A stretch of 64,000 bases of DNA from G965276765 sp965276765 (GCA_965276765.1 OZ255627.1:372001-436000), one strand, 5' to 3'; counted from the first letter of the stretch, positions 1 through 9,041 are shown. Numbers and translations: made by a program. Notes: a model not told the origin generated them from the letters alone.

Positions 1-69
1 CAACCCCCAAGCATGCTGACCTGCCAGATGAGCGCTCTATGCCCGGGCCTCGCGTAGTTCGGAGAAGAC

Positions 70-1002
70 GTGTGCGACGCGGCGTGGCTGGCCGAACTGT
101 TAGAGCATGGTTTGTTGCGGGGCTCGTTCGTGCCGCCACCGGCCGTCCGTCGACTCCGGGACCTGACCCGCTATCGCAAACGGATGATCCAGGCGCATAC
201 CTCGGAGGTCCAAAGAGTGCAAAAGACGCTGGAAGACGCGGGGATCAAGCTCGACTCGGTCGCCTCGGACATCTTGGGCGTGTCGGGCCGGGCGATGCTG
301 CGGGCCCTCATCGCCGGCGAACGCGACCCGGAAGTACTCGCCGAGCTGGCCAAGGGACGGCTACGCGCGAAAATCCCCCAGCTACGCCAGGCGCTGCGGG
401 GCCGTTTCGAGGCCCACCACGCCCTGCTCATCGGCCTGTCACTTGACCACTTGGAGCAACTGGAGCGCTCTATCGACGCCCTCGACACCCAAGTAGACGC
501 GGTGATGGCCCCTTTCGAGACCGCCCGTGACCACCTCGACACGATCACCGGGGTCGGCAAACGGGCCGCCGAGGTCATCATCGCCGAGATCGGTGTCGAC
601 ATGTCGGTCTTCCCCACCGCCGGCCACCTGGCGTCATGGGCCGGGCGCTGCCCGGGCAACAACATCACCGGCGGCAAACGCCACTCGGGCAAAACCACCA
701 AGGGCGACATCTGGCTCGGTGACATGCTCACCGAGTGCGCCTGGGCCGCCGCCCGAAGCCGCGACACCTACCTCTCCGCGCAGTTCTGGCGCCTAGCGAA
801 ACGGATCGGCAAGAAGAGAGCAGCCATCGCCGTGGGCCACTCCATCCTGATTATCGCCTGGCATCTCCTCACCGACGACTGCGACTACAACGACCTCGGC
901 GGCGACTACTTCGCCACCCGCGACGCCGACCGAGCCCGACAACGCGCCGTGGCCCAACTCCAAGCCCTCGGCTACCACGTCGAACTCCAAACCGCCGCAT
1001 AA
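70..1002 (+). pseudogene. IS110-family transposase, N-terminally truncated
   Basis: The 310 residues match the middle and C-terminal parts of IS110-type transposases: a coiled region with the RYRK motif near residue 35, then the Transposase_20 domain with TITGVGKRAA near residue 157 and the SWAGRCPGNN and SGKTTKGD motifs further on. Family members are about 400 residues. The N-terminal DEDD catalytic domain, about 90 residues, is absent: an in-frame TAG lies at 55-57, just upstream of the first recognisable motif (DVCDAAWL). The protein should therefore be inactive. The window begins only 69 bases upstream, so the missing part could be lost, or scrambled by an assembly edge. The 120 bases after the stop may hold the element's right end, but IS110 elements lack clear terminal repeats, so I cannot place it. 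Confidence 0.85.
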
Positions 1003-1123
1003 CCGACACCGCGGCCCACCCAAACACCCGGCCCGGCGCAAACCACACCGGTGAGTGGGTTCACCCGTGATTCTCCTATCAGTGGGCAAAGAAAGCTCAT
1101 TGGATTGACCGGATGGCGTCGAG

Positions 1124-2338
1124 CTACAGGCCCCGGATCGCCGGGACGGCACCGTCGGCGGCGTCGAGCCCGAAGAACCAGTCGTGATCGCTCCGGTGAA
1201 CGAAGGGGTGATGGTCGACGCCGCTTCGGGGACGGAGGTTGTGGCCCAGCTGAGCGAGGACCAGGTCGCTCGCCGAGGGGTTGACCCCCCGCCCCCAGGA
1301 CCAGACGTGCCCGGAGCCGGCGTAGAGCGCGTACTGCAGGTGGGTGCCCGCCCGGCAACGCGACCACGTCATGATCGTCGTCGTTCCCTGCCGCCTCGTG
1401 ACCGGGAGACCGACGCACCCGTCGAGGCGCTCCCACGTCGCGACGGTCGCGGTCACGGTCGGGCCGCGGTAGCCGTCGATGGTGTTGCGCCGCTGGCGGC
1501 CGAAGCGCAGGAGCGGGTCGTGGCTCCTGGCCACGATCTCGATGTTGAGCGGGTGCAGGTGCCGGCAGCCCATAACGGGGACGGCCTCGACGGCCGCCAT
1601 CCCCGAGAACGTTCCTGGCAGGGCACACGCCGCCCGGTAGGCCATCCGTCCACCGTTGCTGAACCCGAGGGCGTACACCTTGGATCGGGCCGCGCCCGGA
1701 TTTTCGGCGAGGACCTGCCGGACCACGGCGGCCAGGAAGGCCACGTCGTCGACGTGGTGGACGTGGGCGAACCAACAACACCCGCCGGCGTCCCACGACT
1801 CTCCGATCCCCGCCGGGTACACGAGCACGGCAGGACCGGCGAGGCTCGGCAGACCGGTGGCACGAACCATCTGGGCGGGGTTCATGTGATGGCCGTGCAG
1901 GGCGACGTACACAGGGAGCCGGCCCGGGCCCTTCGCCGCCGAGCGCGGCGCGAGCTGGACGTAATACCGTTCGAGACCACCAACGTGGAGCACGTGCACG
2001 CTGGCCGACATGCCCCTCGGCATCGGTCCGACCGCAGCGAGCACCTGACGTGGGGTGACGTACACGCCTCGCCCGAGCGGTCGGCCGCCGGCGCTCGAGT
2101 CGACGAGCGAGGGAGGGATCACCGGGATCCTGAGCTTGGCGCCCGCCGGGCTCGATGGCCGGCCGGCGCCCGGTCCCCCGAGCGAGGCGGCTCGGCCGTG
2201 GGCCACCTTCATGAGACCGGCGCCGGATGCGGCCACGGCCAACGCCGCGACGGTCGCGAAGACGACCATCCGGGGTCCGCCGAGCCGGTGGGAGGTCCGC
2301 AGGCGAGGCAACCGCTCCCGCTTTCCCTTCGACGACAT
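1124..2338 (-). CDS. Secreted esterase, PHB-depolymerase/LpqC-like
   Basis: This is a 404-residue alpha/beta hydrolase of the poly(3-hydroxybutyrate) depolymerase/LpqC type. A hydrophobic segment at about residues 24-42 after a basic N-terminus is a signal peptide or membrane anchor, so the enzyme probably acts outside the membrane. LHGHH near residue 147 is the oxyanion-hole region and GFSNGG at about 225-230 carries the nucleophile Ser227. An acidic residue and the GSGHVWSWG stretch near the C-terminus complete a plausible triad. The substrate is probably a polyester or acylated sugar, but the sequence does not fix it. It is the last gene of the minus-strand run that starts near 8950, separated by 100 bases from the gene before it. 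Confidence 0.75.
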   Translation of the reverse strand: MSSKGKRERLPRLRTSHRLGGPRMVVFATVAALAVAASGAGLMKVAHGRAASLGGPGAGRPSSPAGAKLRIPVIPPSLVDSSAGGRPLGRGVYVTPRQVLAAVGPMPRGMSASVHVLHVGGLERYYVQLAPRSAAKGPGRLPVYVALHGHHMNPAQMVRATGLPSLAGPAVLVYPAGIGESWDAGGCCWFAHVHHVDDVAFLAAVVRQVLAENPGAARSKVYALGFSNGGRMAYRAACALPGTFSGMAAVEAVPVMGCRHLHPLNIEIVARSHDPLLRFGRQRRNTIDGYRGPTVTATVATWERLDGCVGLPVTRRQGTTTIMTWSRCRAGTHLQYALYAGSGHVWSWGRGVNPSASDLVLAQLGHNLRPRSGVDHHPFVHRSDHDWFFGLDAADGAVPAIRGL

Positions 2339-2438
2339 CGGCTCCCCTGGATCGTGGCCCCTGGAGGTGACCTGTCCCGGAGCTTACGACCCCGAAGTGC
2401 CACCCGTGGCTGCGGGCCCGATGGGCCAAGCGCCGCCG

Positions 2439-3128
2439 TCAGGTGGTCGGGACCTCGGCCCGCAGATCGAGCCACGCCGCGTTGGCAAACGGAGCGGAGG
2501 GACCATCGATGTCGACAAGCCCGCGGCTGGAGAGCTCGTCGAGCGCAGCCCTCAGGACGAGGCCGTGGGAGATGACGATGACGAGGGTCCCGTCACCGGC
2601 GGCGAGCAGGTGCTCGACGATGGCGTCGGCCGCCCTCCTGCCACCATCGGACCTCGTCTCCCCTCCACCTCGCCTGGTGTCATGGCCTGCGGTCCACGCT
2701 CGGTAGTCGTCGGGAAACCTAGCGGCGGCGTCGGCCGCGGTGATTCCCTCCCAGGTTCCGACGTCCACCTCCCGCATTCGATGGTCGATCTCGAGGTCGA
2801 GCCCGGTGGCGACGGCGAGCGGCGCGGCGGTCTGGCGGGCGCGGGCCAGGTCCGACACGACGATACGGTCGGGACGCAGGGGTGCCAGGGTCGCGGCCAA
2901 CGCCGCCGCTTGCGCCTCGCCCTCGGCGTCGAGCGGAATGTCGGCGTGACCCTGAAACAGCCCCCGCGCGTTCCACGACGTCCGACCGTGTCGGGCCACG
3001 ATCAACCGCAACGGCCAAGCCGACGTCGACGCCGCTGAGGAGGACGGCGAGTCGAGGTGGTCGTTGCCGTACCAGGGTGGTCGGGACAAAACGCCAGATG
3101 TTACATCGACTCGGTGCGGCCGCCCCAA
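2439..3128 (-). CDS. Histidine phosphatase family protein
   Basis: This is a phosphoglycerate-mutase-like phosphatase. The catalytic RHG motif is at residues 46-48 (VARHGRTSWN), with the second conserved Arg in SDLARARQTA, the acidic EVDVGTWEG stretch and the ISHG motif with the second His near the C-terminus. The upstream start used here is a TTG, and the domain begins only at about residue 41, so the true start may be downstream; no strong ribosome site decides it. It lies 52 bases after the VOC gene in the same direction. It could supply the dephosphorylation step that normally follows ComA (2-phosphosulfolactate to sulfolactate), since no ComB is visible nearby. That role is inferred from position only. 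Confidence 0.75.
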   Translation of the reverse strand: MGRPHRVDVTSGVLSRPPWYGNDHLDSPSSSAASTSAWPLRLIVARHGRTSWNARGLFQGHADIPLDAEGEAQAAALAATLAPLRPDRIVVSDLARARQTAAPLAVATGLDLEIDHRMREVDVGTWEGITAADAAARFPDDYRAWTAGHDTRRGGGETRSDGGRRAADAIVEHLLAAGDGTLVIVISHGLVLRAALDELSSRGLVDIDGPSAPFANAAWLDLRAEVPTT

Positions 3129-3179
3129 GGTGTTTCTTGGCCCACCGCTACCTTTCGTAACCGGCCGACACGTCGCCGG

Positions 3180-3581
3180 TCAGTGCATCATCCGATGGTC
3201 GCGGTAGTGCTTGAACTCGATGAGGTTGTTGGACGGGTCGCGCAACACGAAGGTCAGGTACTCCTCGACCCGGTCCTTGAACCGGGGTTGGACCGGCTGG
3301 AAGAAGGTCAGCTCGCGCGTCTCGGCGAGAAACAGGACGGCGTCGAAATCTTCTCTTCGCCGGAACGTGATCCCGAAGTGCCGGGGGTAGAGCGAGCTCG
3401 GGTCACGGTCCCAGGCGTCGCTCAGATGACAGACGACCTGGTCACCGAAGAAGTAGAGGGTGATCCGGTCGTCATAGCGGCGCGCCAGGTGACAGCCGAG
3501 GCCGGCCACGTAAAAGCGCTCCGCCTCGTCGAGGTCCCGAGCCGGTATGGCCAGATGGAAGGCATCGATTCCCTCACGCAT
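3180..3581 (-). CDS. VOC-superfamily (glyoxalase-like) protein
   Basis: This is a single vicinal-oxygen-chelate domain of about 133 residues: an N-terminal FHLAIPARDLDEAERFY motif, a central CHLSDAW strand and a C-terminal LRDPSNNLIEFKHY motif with the usual metal-ligand Glu. These metalloproteins act as isomerases, dioxygenases or binding proteins; the substrate is unknown. I chose the ATG at 3581 because GAGGAGG at 3597-3591 lies 9 bases upstream. An ATG at 3587 is the alternative. The start overlaps the stop of the phosphosulfolactate synthase gene by 8 bases, so the two are very likely translated together. Confidence 0.8.
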   Translation of the reverse strand: MREGIDAFHLAIPARDLDEAERFYVAGLGCHLARRYDDRITLYFFGDQVVCHLSDAWDRDPSSLYPRHFGITFRRREDFDAVLFLAETRELTFFQPVQPRFKDRVEEYLTFVLRDPSNNLIEFKHYRDHRMMH

Positions 3582-4382
3582 CGGCATCGTCCTCCTCGGG
3601 AAGGGCACCTATCCGAGCCGCCTCGAAATGCAGGAGCGTGTCGGACCGGAGGCCGAGACGCAGCGTCTCGAGGCCGATCACGTCGATCGGACGAATGTTG
3701 CCGAGGTTGACCTCGGCGCCGACCCGTTCGATGAAGTACGTCTGCAACTCCTTGTTGGGTGCCTCGAAGACGAGTCGGGAGGCCGGGATACCGCTCGAGA
3801 GGATGTCCTCGATGAGGCCGAATCGCAGCTCGCCGTCGCCCGGCAGATACCACTCCTCCCACTCTCCCTCGCCTCGGTGATCACGAGCGAAGCTCCAGCG
3901 TCGAGATCCTCGGAGATGCAGTCGACCCATTTCGATGGCGAGAGTCGCAGTGAGCGGTCGGCGTCTTTGTAACCGACCTCGCTTATCACCTGGAACTCGT
4001 CGGCGCATTTGCGGATGTAGGCGGCCTTGGCCGAGTTGGACAGATCGATCGTCCCGTTGGAGATCTCGATGGTCCTCGTCCCCAACCGGCGGCACAGGGC
4101 GAGGTACGAGTCGAAGCGATCCTGGATGACGAACTTCTCGAAAAGGGTCCCTCCGAGGTAAAAGGGGATTCCGAGGGCGCGCAGCCTGGCGAGCTTGCGG
4201 TCGATGTCGGTGGTCACGACAGCCGTCCCCCACCCAAACTTTACGACGTCGATATACCCCGCCGCCGTGGTGACGGCGTCGTCAAAGAGGCCGGTGGGGA
4301 GCCCCCCGTCGATCACCATCGTCAACCCTTCGGTGCGGGGCTTTTCGGAGCGGGCGGGGAGGTCGAGGAGGTCGGTCAGCAT
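3574..4382 (-). pseudogene. comA: Phosphosulfolactate synthase (ComA), one frameshift
   Basis: ComA adds sulfite to phosphoenolpyruvate to give (R)-2-phospho-3-sulfolactate, the first step of coenzyme M synthesis in methanogens; bacterial homologues also exist. Family motifs are clear: VIDGGLP (about 23-29), VKFGWGT (about 47-53), LGGTLFEKF, TIEISNGTIDLS, SEVGYKD and ITEARESG. After SGICR the reading frame is lost and resumes one frame over at GDGELRFGLIEDIL, running to the TGA at 3574. Restoring one G in the GGG run (3839-3841, opposite strand) gives a continuous protein of about 269 residues, the normal family length. It is therefore either a consensus error or a recent mutation. The ATG at 4382 has AGAAAGGA 9 bases upstream. 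The gene lies between a membrane acyltransferase and a VOC gene, with an acyl-CoA ligase before them. Confidence 0.85.
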
Positions 4383-4417
4383 GGCGACGATCCTTTCTGG
4401 GGGGTAGAGACGGGCCG

Positions 4418-5695
4418 TCACGGCGTGGCGATCGTGGGATCGGCGTCGGGGACGGAGACGGTGGGCGTCGGCGATGACCGCTCGCGGTCCGGGGACCGGG
4501 CCCCGTCCGCAGTGGACACCCTGGCGCCCGGGGCCAGCCGGCGTCCCGTAAGGGGCAGGCTGAGGCGGGTCCTGCGGGCGAGGAGCACGGCTGCGAGGGT
4601 GACGGCGTAGACGAAGGGGACGAGGCCGACGACCACGATGGCTTCGACGAGGCCACTCGGCCATCCACCCAGCGCCGTCTTGATGCCGGCCGCGCCGGCG
4701 ACGTCGAGGACGGCCGAGATCACCAGGGGGTGGGCGAGGTACACGCCGAAGGAGGCATCGGATGTGGCCTTGAGCTGAGCAAGACGGCGTTCGCCGACCC
4801 GATCGACGAGCCAGAGTCCGAAGGCATACTGCGCCAGGATGCCGGTGGCAGCCTCGACGACGGTGACGGGCTGGAAGACGCCGCTGGCCCGCAGGATCCC
4901 GTCGTCGAGCACACCGAGGTCGACGAGGTAGCTGGCGATAGCCAAACCGATCGAGCCGAGGAAGGCCACCGCTATGAGTCGCGAGTGGGCGCGCACCCAC
5001 GCCGTGACGGCCTCGAAATGGATGGCGCCGAGCACCCCGCCGACGACGTAGAGCTCGTAGCTCGGCAGCCAGGATCCGGGATGGGCGAGCCACACGCCGA
5101 GGACCGCAGGATTCCAGCCGTAGTGGATGGCGGCGGAGAACCCCAGTTGGAAGACGACGCTGGCGGCGAGGACGGGGATCTGCGCCCTCGGCCGGCCGAC
5201 GAGGAATCGGAAGAGAGCCGGGAAGACGAGGTACAGCTGGAGGGTGAGGAGCAGGAAGTAGAGATGGAAGTGGGCGCCGCCGTCGGTGAGGTCCAGCAGG
5301 TAGCGGCCGACGTCGTGCAGGGGAGACCCGAGGTCCCCCCCGGTGAGCACGTAGATCAGGCTCCACACGGCGTAGGGGACGACGACGAGCGGATACCGCC
5401 GCCGCCAAAACGACATCGGCCTCGCCGGGCGGGCCAGGGTGCTGTAGCCGAGCACGAAGGCGGAGAGAAAGAGGAACACGTCCCTCGTGACGTGGGTGAC
5501 GATCAGCACGGCGCCGGTCGCGTCCGTGCCCGACGAGGTCAGCGACGTCGAGTGGACCACGATCACGCCGATGATGGTCAGCAACCTGACAACGTCGACG
5601 GCGTAGAGGTGGCCGCCGTTCGGCTTCGCGTCCTGTCGACTCCGATCCTCGAGTCGTGCCCTCATCCCGGGCGCCGCTTCCTTCACAGTGACCAT
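4418..5695 (-). CDS. Membrane acyltransferase, acyltransferase-3 (OafA-like) family
   Basis: This 425-residue protein is a polytopic membrane acyltransferase with about ten hydrophobic helices. The N-terminal part has the family pattern: AVDVVRLLTIIGVIVVHS, with the conserved His of the first helix, followed by RDVFLFLSAFVLGYS and WRRRYPLVVVPY. Such enzymes transfer acyl groups, often acetyl, from a cytoplasmic donor to sugars, lipids or other extracellular molecules. GGGAAAG lies just before the ATG at 5695. It is 21 bases downstream of the acyl-CoA ligase and 35 bases upstream of comA, so it is probably in one operon with both. The acceptor is unknown. Confidence 0.8.
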   Translation of the reverse strand: MVTVKEAAPGMRARLEDRSRQDAKPNGGHLYAVDVVRLLTIIGVIVVHSTSLTSSGTDATGAVLIVTHVTRDVFLFLSAFVLGYSTLARPARPMSFWRRRYPLVVVPYAVWSLIYVLTGGDLGSPLHDVGRYLLDLTDGGAHFHLYFLLLTLQLYLVFPALFRFLVGRPRAQIPVLAASVVFQLGFSAAIHYGWNPAVLGVWLAHPGSWLPSYELYVVGGVLGAIHFEAVTAWVRAHSRLIAVAFLGSIGLAIASYLVDLGVLDDGILRASGVFQPVTVVEAATGILAQYAFGLWLVDRVGERRLAQLKATSDASFGVYLAHPLVISAVLDVAGAAGIKTALGGWPSGLVEAIVVVGLVPFVYAVTLAAVLLARRTRLSLPLTGRRLAPGARVSTADGARSPDRERSSPTPTVSVPDADPTIATP

Positions 5696-5716
5696 CTTTC
5701 CCGACGGGCCCGGGTA

Positions 5717-7372
5717 TCACCGATGGGGTGGTTGCAGCCGCCGCCGGAGGTCGCCTCTGCGGATCTTGCCGTTGGGCCCTACCGGTACGGCGTCGGTGAC
5801 GATGATCTCCGCCGGGCGCCGGAAGCGGCTGAGCCGCCGTTCGCAGGTCCTGGTCAGCCGGGCGGTCAGCTCAGCTGGATCGACGACGCCTCGGTCGAGC
5901 ACGAAGGCGACGGGGACCTCGCCGACGGTCGGGTCGGGTCGGCCGACGACGGCGGCCACGTCGACGGCCGGGTCGGCCAGGATGACCTCCTCGATCTCTC
6001 TCGGATACACCTTTTCTCCGCCCCGGTTTATGACGTCGTCGGCGCGACCGACGAGAACGAGGTAGCCGTCGTCGTCGAGGCGTCCAAGGTCACCGGTCGC
6101 GAGCCAGCCGTCGGGAGCGCGCGCCGGTCGCGACGTCGTCGTCGACCCCGCCGGCATCCAGTACTCGGAGATGACGCTCGGACCGCGCAACTCGATCTGG
6201 CCGACCGTGCCGGCGGCGACGGGCACGCGTGCCTCGTCGACGACGCGCAGGTCAAGGCCGAATGGAACGCCGACCGAGCCGGTGCGGCGTCCCGGCTCGG
6301 TCGGCGGATTTGCGGTCACCTGGCTGGCGGCCTCGGTCATGCCGTAGGTCTCGATGACCAGGATCCCGGTGCGGCGTTCGAACGCCTCGAGGGCAGCGAG
6401 CGGGAGTGGTGCCGAAGCGGAACGGGCGAAGCGAATCCTGGCGGTGACCTCGGCGGGCGGGGCCTCCTGGTCGGCGAGCACCGAGATGATGGCGGGGACG
6501 AGGTTGAGCCAGGTGATCCGCTGTTCGGTTACAACGTCCCAGCACTGCGACGCCGAGAAGCGACGCTCGACGACCAGGCGATGACCGGCGACGAGGGCGG
6601 CGAGCACGCCGACGACGAGCCCGTTGATGTGCCAGAGCGGGAGCGGGCTGTAGCCGCTGTCGTCGGCGACGAGACGGTGAGCGGAGACGACGCTGCGGGC
6701 CGTGTGGAGCAGCTGGGACACCGTCAGCGGGATGAGCTTGGGGGCACCGGTCGTGCCCGAGCTGGCCAGGACAAGGGCGGCATCTCCGCCGGGGGCACCC
6801 TCCACGCCCTCGGCCGGCCCGATGCGGTGCACACCTGCCGGTCCGGCCCGCCACAGCTCGATGCCGGCCGGAACCCACGGGAAACCGGAGGGGGTGGGCT
6901 CGTCGTTGCTCGAGGCGATGTCGTCGTCGCCGCCGACGACGGCCGCAAGCCCGAGGGCGTCGATCTTGGCCGACAGCTCGCTCGGTGTGGCGCCGGGGTC
7001 GAGCGGCGTCACAGTGAAGCCGGCGGCGACGGCGCCGAGGAACGCCACGATCATCTCGATCGGGTCGCTCATCGCGAGCCCGACCCGCACTGCCCCCGGC
7101 GGCCGGGACGGGAGCGTCCGGTCGTCGGACGGAGCGGGAGCACCGACGACGCCGCTCAGCTCCTTCCAGACCTCGGCGCGCTCCGCCACGTCGGCCCACG
7201 AGACGCTCCGGTCGGTGACTCCCTCCACATAGGCGCGACGCCCGTCGTCACCCCTCGCGGCGATCAACGCCGCGACCTCATTGTGGGCCCACGCCGCCGG
7301 CGGGGTCGTCCGCGCTCGTACCGGGGAGGCCACCACGTGTTGCACCTTTCCACCCGAACCTGTAGCCGACAT
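5717..7372 (-). CDS. AMP-forming acyl-CoA ligase / AMP-dependent synthetase
   Basis: This is a 551-residue adenylate-forming enzyme with all core motifs: ASSGTTGAPK (203-212, phosphate loop), YGMTEAAS (343-350), GWLATGDLG (about 422-430), GRADDVINRGGEKVYP (442-457, hinge) and PNGKIRR (533-539, catalytic Lys536). The LPLWHINGLVVGV stretch resembles the Pcs60/AAE3 branch (oxalate or small-acid CoA ligases), which suggests a small carboxylic acid. It starts 40 bases after the rhomboid gene and is followed closely by the acyltransferase and comA. It might activate sulfolactate, or supply an acyl-CoA to the acyltransferase; the sequence does not choose between these. Confidence 0.85.
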   Translation of the reverse strand: MSATGSGGKVQHVVASPVRARTTPPAAWAHNEVAALIAARGDDGRRAYVEGVTDRSVSWADVAERAEVWKELSGVVGAPAPSDDRTLPSRPPGAVRVGLAMSDPIEMIVAFLGAVAAGFTVTPLDPGATPSELSAKIDALGLAAVVGGDDDIASSNDEPTPSGFPWVPAGIELWRAGPAGVHRIGPAEGVEGAPGGDAALVLASSGTTGAPKLIPLTVSQLLHTARSVVSAHRLVADDSGYSPLPLWHINGLVVGVLAALVAGHRLVVERRFSASQCWDVVTEQRITWLNLVPAIISVLADQEAPPAEVTARIRFARSASAPLPLAALEAFERRTGILVIETYGMTEAASQVTANPPTEPGRRTGSVGVPFGLDLRVVDEARVPVAAGTVGQIELRGPSVISEYWMPAGSTTTSRPARAPDGWLATGDLGRLDDDGYLVLVGRADDVINRGGEKVYPREIEEVILADPAVDVAAVVGRPDPTVGEVPVAFVLDRGVVDPAELTARLTRTCERRLSRFRRPAEIIVTDAVPVGPNGKIRRGDLRRRLQPPHR

Positions 7373-7412
7373 CAGAACAACCTGAGAATCCGATCGGATC
7401 GCACCTGGCGCC

Positions 7413-8357
7413 TCAGATGCCGACGTGCCCGGGCGGGATTCGACTCAGCACCCCGAGGACGACAAGGACCCCGACACAGGCCAGGGGCTCGATCGCCCGC
7501 CGCACCGAGGCCGGCCGCTCCTCCGCCCAGGAGAAGACCCACGCCAGCAAGGCGCCGACGGCCAGGCCACCAACGTGGGCTCGCCAGTCGATGGCGGGAT
7601 CGAGGAAGCTGAACAGCAGGTTGATGCCGATGAGCGGCACCACGATCGAAAGGTCCCACCGGCGGCGGCGGGCGAGGATCAGGTAGGCGCCCATCACCCC
7701 GAAGATGGCGCCGGATGCGCCGAGCGACACCTCGCCGATGGGGCCGACCAGGTAGCTCAGCACCTCGCCGCCTACCGCCGAGATCAGGTAGACGGCCACG
7801 AAGCGACCCTTGCCCACGGCGGCTTCGAGGGCCGGGCCGATGATGACGAGCGCCAGCATGTTGAGCAGGATGTGGGTGAAGTTGGCATGCAGGAACGCCG
7901 CCGTGATCAACCGGTAGGGCTGGTGGATGGTCAGGTAGGGGACGAGCGAGAACCGGTCGACGATCGAGTTGAAATCCGCCTCTTCGATCACGAACACGAT
8001 CACGTTGATGGCAACGATCACCATCACGAGCGGCGTCAGCCTCGTAGCGCCGAGGGTCCCCCTGGCGCGTGGCTGCCAGCGTGTCACCGGAGCCCGCCGG
8101 CTGTCGTGGCGTACGCAGCGGGCGCACTGCCAGCCGACGGGAGCCTCCCGCATGCAGTCGGTGCAGATGGGCCGGCCGCAGCGCCGGCAGACCGACGCCG
8201 CCGGGCGCTCGGGATGGACGTAACAGCGCTCATCCGCCCCCGAGGGGGCCGAACCCGTACCACCGCCGGAGGGAACACCCGCCGCAGGGATCGGCGGCCC
8301 CCAACCTCCGGCTTCGCCGGGTAGGCGCCCCGGGTCGGACGGATTCGAAGAGCTCAC
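7413..8357 (-). CDS. Rhomboid-family intramembrane serine protease with N-terminal zinc finger
   Basis: This is a membrane protease of about 314 residues that cleaves transmembrane substrates. A Cys/His-rich finger (C45, H48, C57, C60, C65, C68, C78, C81) precedes six or seven transmembrane helices. The rhomboid core shows HANFTHILLNM, the nucleophile GASGAIFG (Ser about 215) and AHVGGLAVG (His about 261). I chose the GTG at 8357: AAGGATGGGGGA immediately upstream overlaps the stop codon of the histidine phosphatase gene, which implies coupled translation. A longer reading (from 8405) would begin inside that gene. The ligase gene follows after 40 bases. Zinc-finger rhomboids are common in actinomycetes; the substrate is unknown. 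Confidence 0.88.
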   Translation of the reverse strand: MSSSNPSDPGRLPGEAGGWGPPIPAAGVPSGGGTGSAPSGADERCYVHPERPAASVCRRCGRPICTDCMREAPVGWQCARCVRHDSRRAPVTRWQPRARGTLGATRLTPLVMVIVAINVIVFVIEEADFNSIVDRFSLVPYLTIHQPYRLITAAFLHANFTHILLNMLALVIIGPALEAAVGKGRFVAVYLISAVGGEVLSYLVGPIGEVSLGASGAIFGVMGAYLILARRRRWDLSIVVPLIGINLLFSFLDPAIDWRAHVGGLAVGALLAWVFSWAEERPASVRRAIEPLACVGVLVVLGVLSRIPPGHVGI

Positions 8358-8367
8358 TCCCCCATCC

Positions 8368-8949
8368 TTACGGCGCCACGTTCCAACGACGGACCACCCG
8401 GACATCGTGCTCCCATCCGAGCTTGCTCACCGTGGCGGTGTCGAGGGCGAGGACCCGGCCGAAGGTGACGTCGAGCTCGACCCACCGGGCCGCGAGAACC
8501 CGCAGGATATGCGCGTGGGCGACGATGGCCACCCGCTTGCCCGGGCCCTCGCGAGCGGCTCTTCGCACCACCCGGTCGGCTCGGGTGGCGACCTCGGCGC
8601 TCGTCTCGCCTCCGGGCCACGGGCCCCTCCAGACGTCCCAGTTGGGGTAGTCGCTGTGGATCTGAGGCGTCGTGAGACCCTCGAAGTCGCCGTAGTCCCA
8701 CTCCCGTAGGTCGTCGTCGATCTCGTAGGGGGCGAGGCCGGCCAGCTCGGCGGTATGACGGGCCCGGCGCATCGGGCTGGTGAGCACCAGGTCGAACGGG
8801 GTAGCGCCGAGCAGCGCCACGGCGGCCTTGGCCTGCTCCTCGCCCTCCGCCGTCAGGTCGATGTCGGTGCGTCCGGTGTGACGGCGCGATGCGCTCCACT
8901 CCGTCTCGCCGTGGCGGACGAGGACGACGTCGGCTCCCTGATCGCTCAT
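8368..8949 (-). CDS. Histidine phosphatase family protein
   Basis: This is a phosphoglycerate-mutase-type phosphatase of 193 residues. The catalytic RHG is at 12-14 (VLVRHGETEW), followed by SPMRRARHTAE, LREWDYGDFEG and VAHAHILRVLAARW with the second His. The ATG at 8949 is preferred because the domain starts eight residues in. The much longer upstream reading crosses a low-complexity tandem repeat and is not protein-like. The substrate is unknown; close relatives act on phosphosugars or phosphoglycerate. It is the first gene of the minus-strand run that ends at 1124. Confidence 0.82.
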   Translation of the reverse strand: MSDQGADVVLVRHGETEWSASRRHTGRTDIDLTAEGEEQAKAAVALLGATPFDLVLTSPMRRARHTAELAGLAPYEIDDDLREWDYGDFEGLTTPQIHSDYPNWDVWRGPWPGGETSAEVATRADRVVRRAAREGPGKRVAIVAHAHILRVLAARWVELDVTFGRVLALDTATVSKLGWEHDVRVVRRWNVAP

Positions 8950-8977
8950 GGGGCCGATCCTGCCCTCCCTCACCGCC

Positions 8978-9041
8978 AACCGTCCACCCGCCCGACCGTC
9001 GACCCGCCAGACCGTCCACCCGCCAGACCGTCCGCCGCCCG
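8978..9041. repeat. Short tandem repeat, about 16-bp unit
   Basis: Three units close to GACCGTCCACCCGCCA, plus a shortened fourth, stand head to tail between the start of the minus-strand phosphatase gene and the start of the plus-strand kinase gene. The units differ at one to three positions. There are no spacers, so this is not a CRISPR array. It lies in the divergent promoter region and could vary in copy number. Confidence 0.8.

Noticed and set aside
972..2575. Overlapping long frames around the esterase gene
   Set aside because: They conflict with the esterase, whose signal peptide and GFSNGG motif are clear.
4730..7612. A 960-codon plus-strand open frame opposite the acyltransferase and ligase genes
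   Set aside because: It is antisense to two genes with complete family motifs. Its translation is low-complexity (Asp/Gly/Arg-rich) with no domain; high GC creates such shadows.
8978..9041. A CRISPR array
   Set aside because: Units of about 16 bp are contiguous, without spacers, and no cas genes are near.
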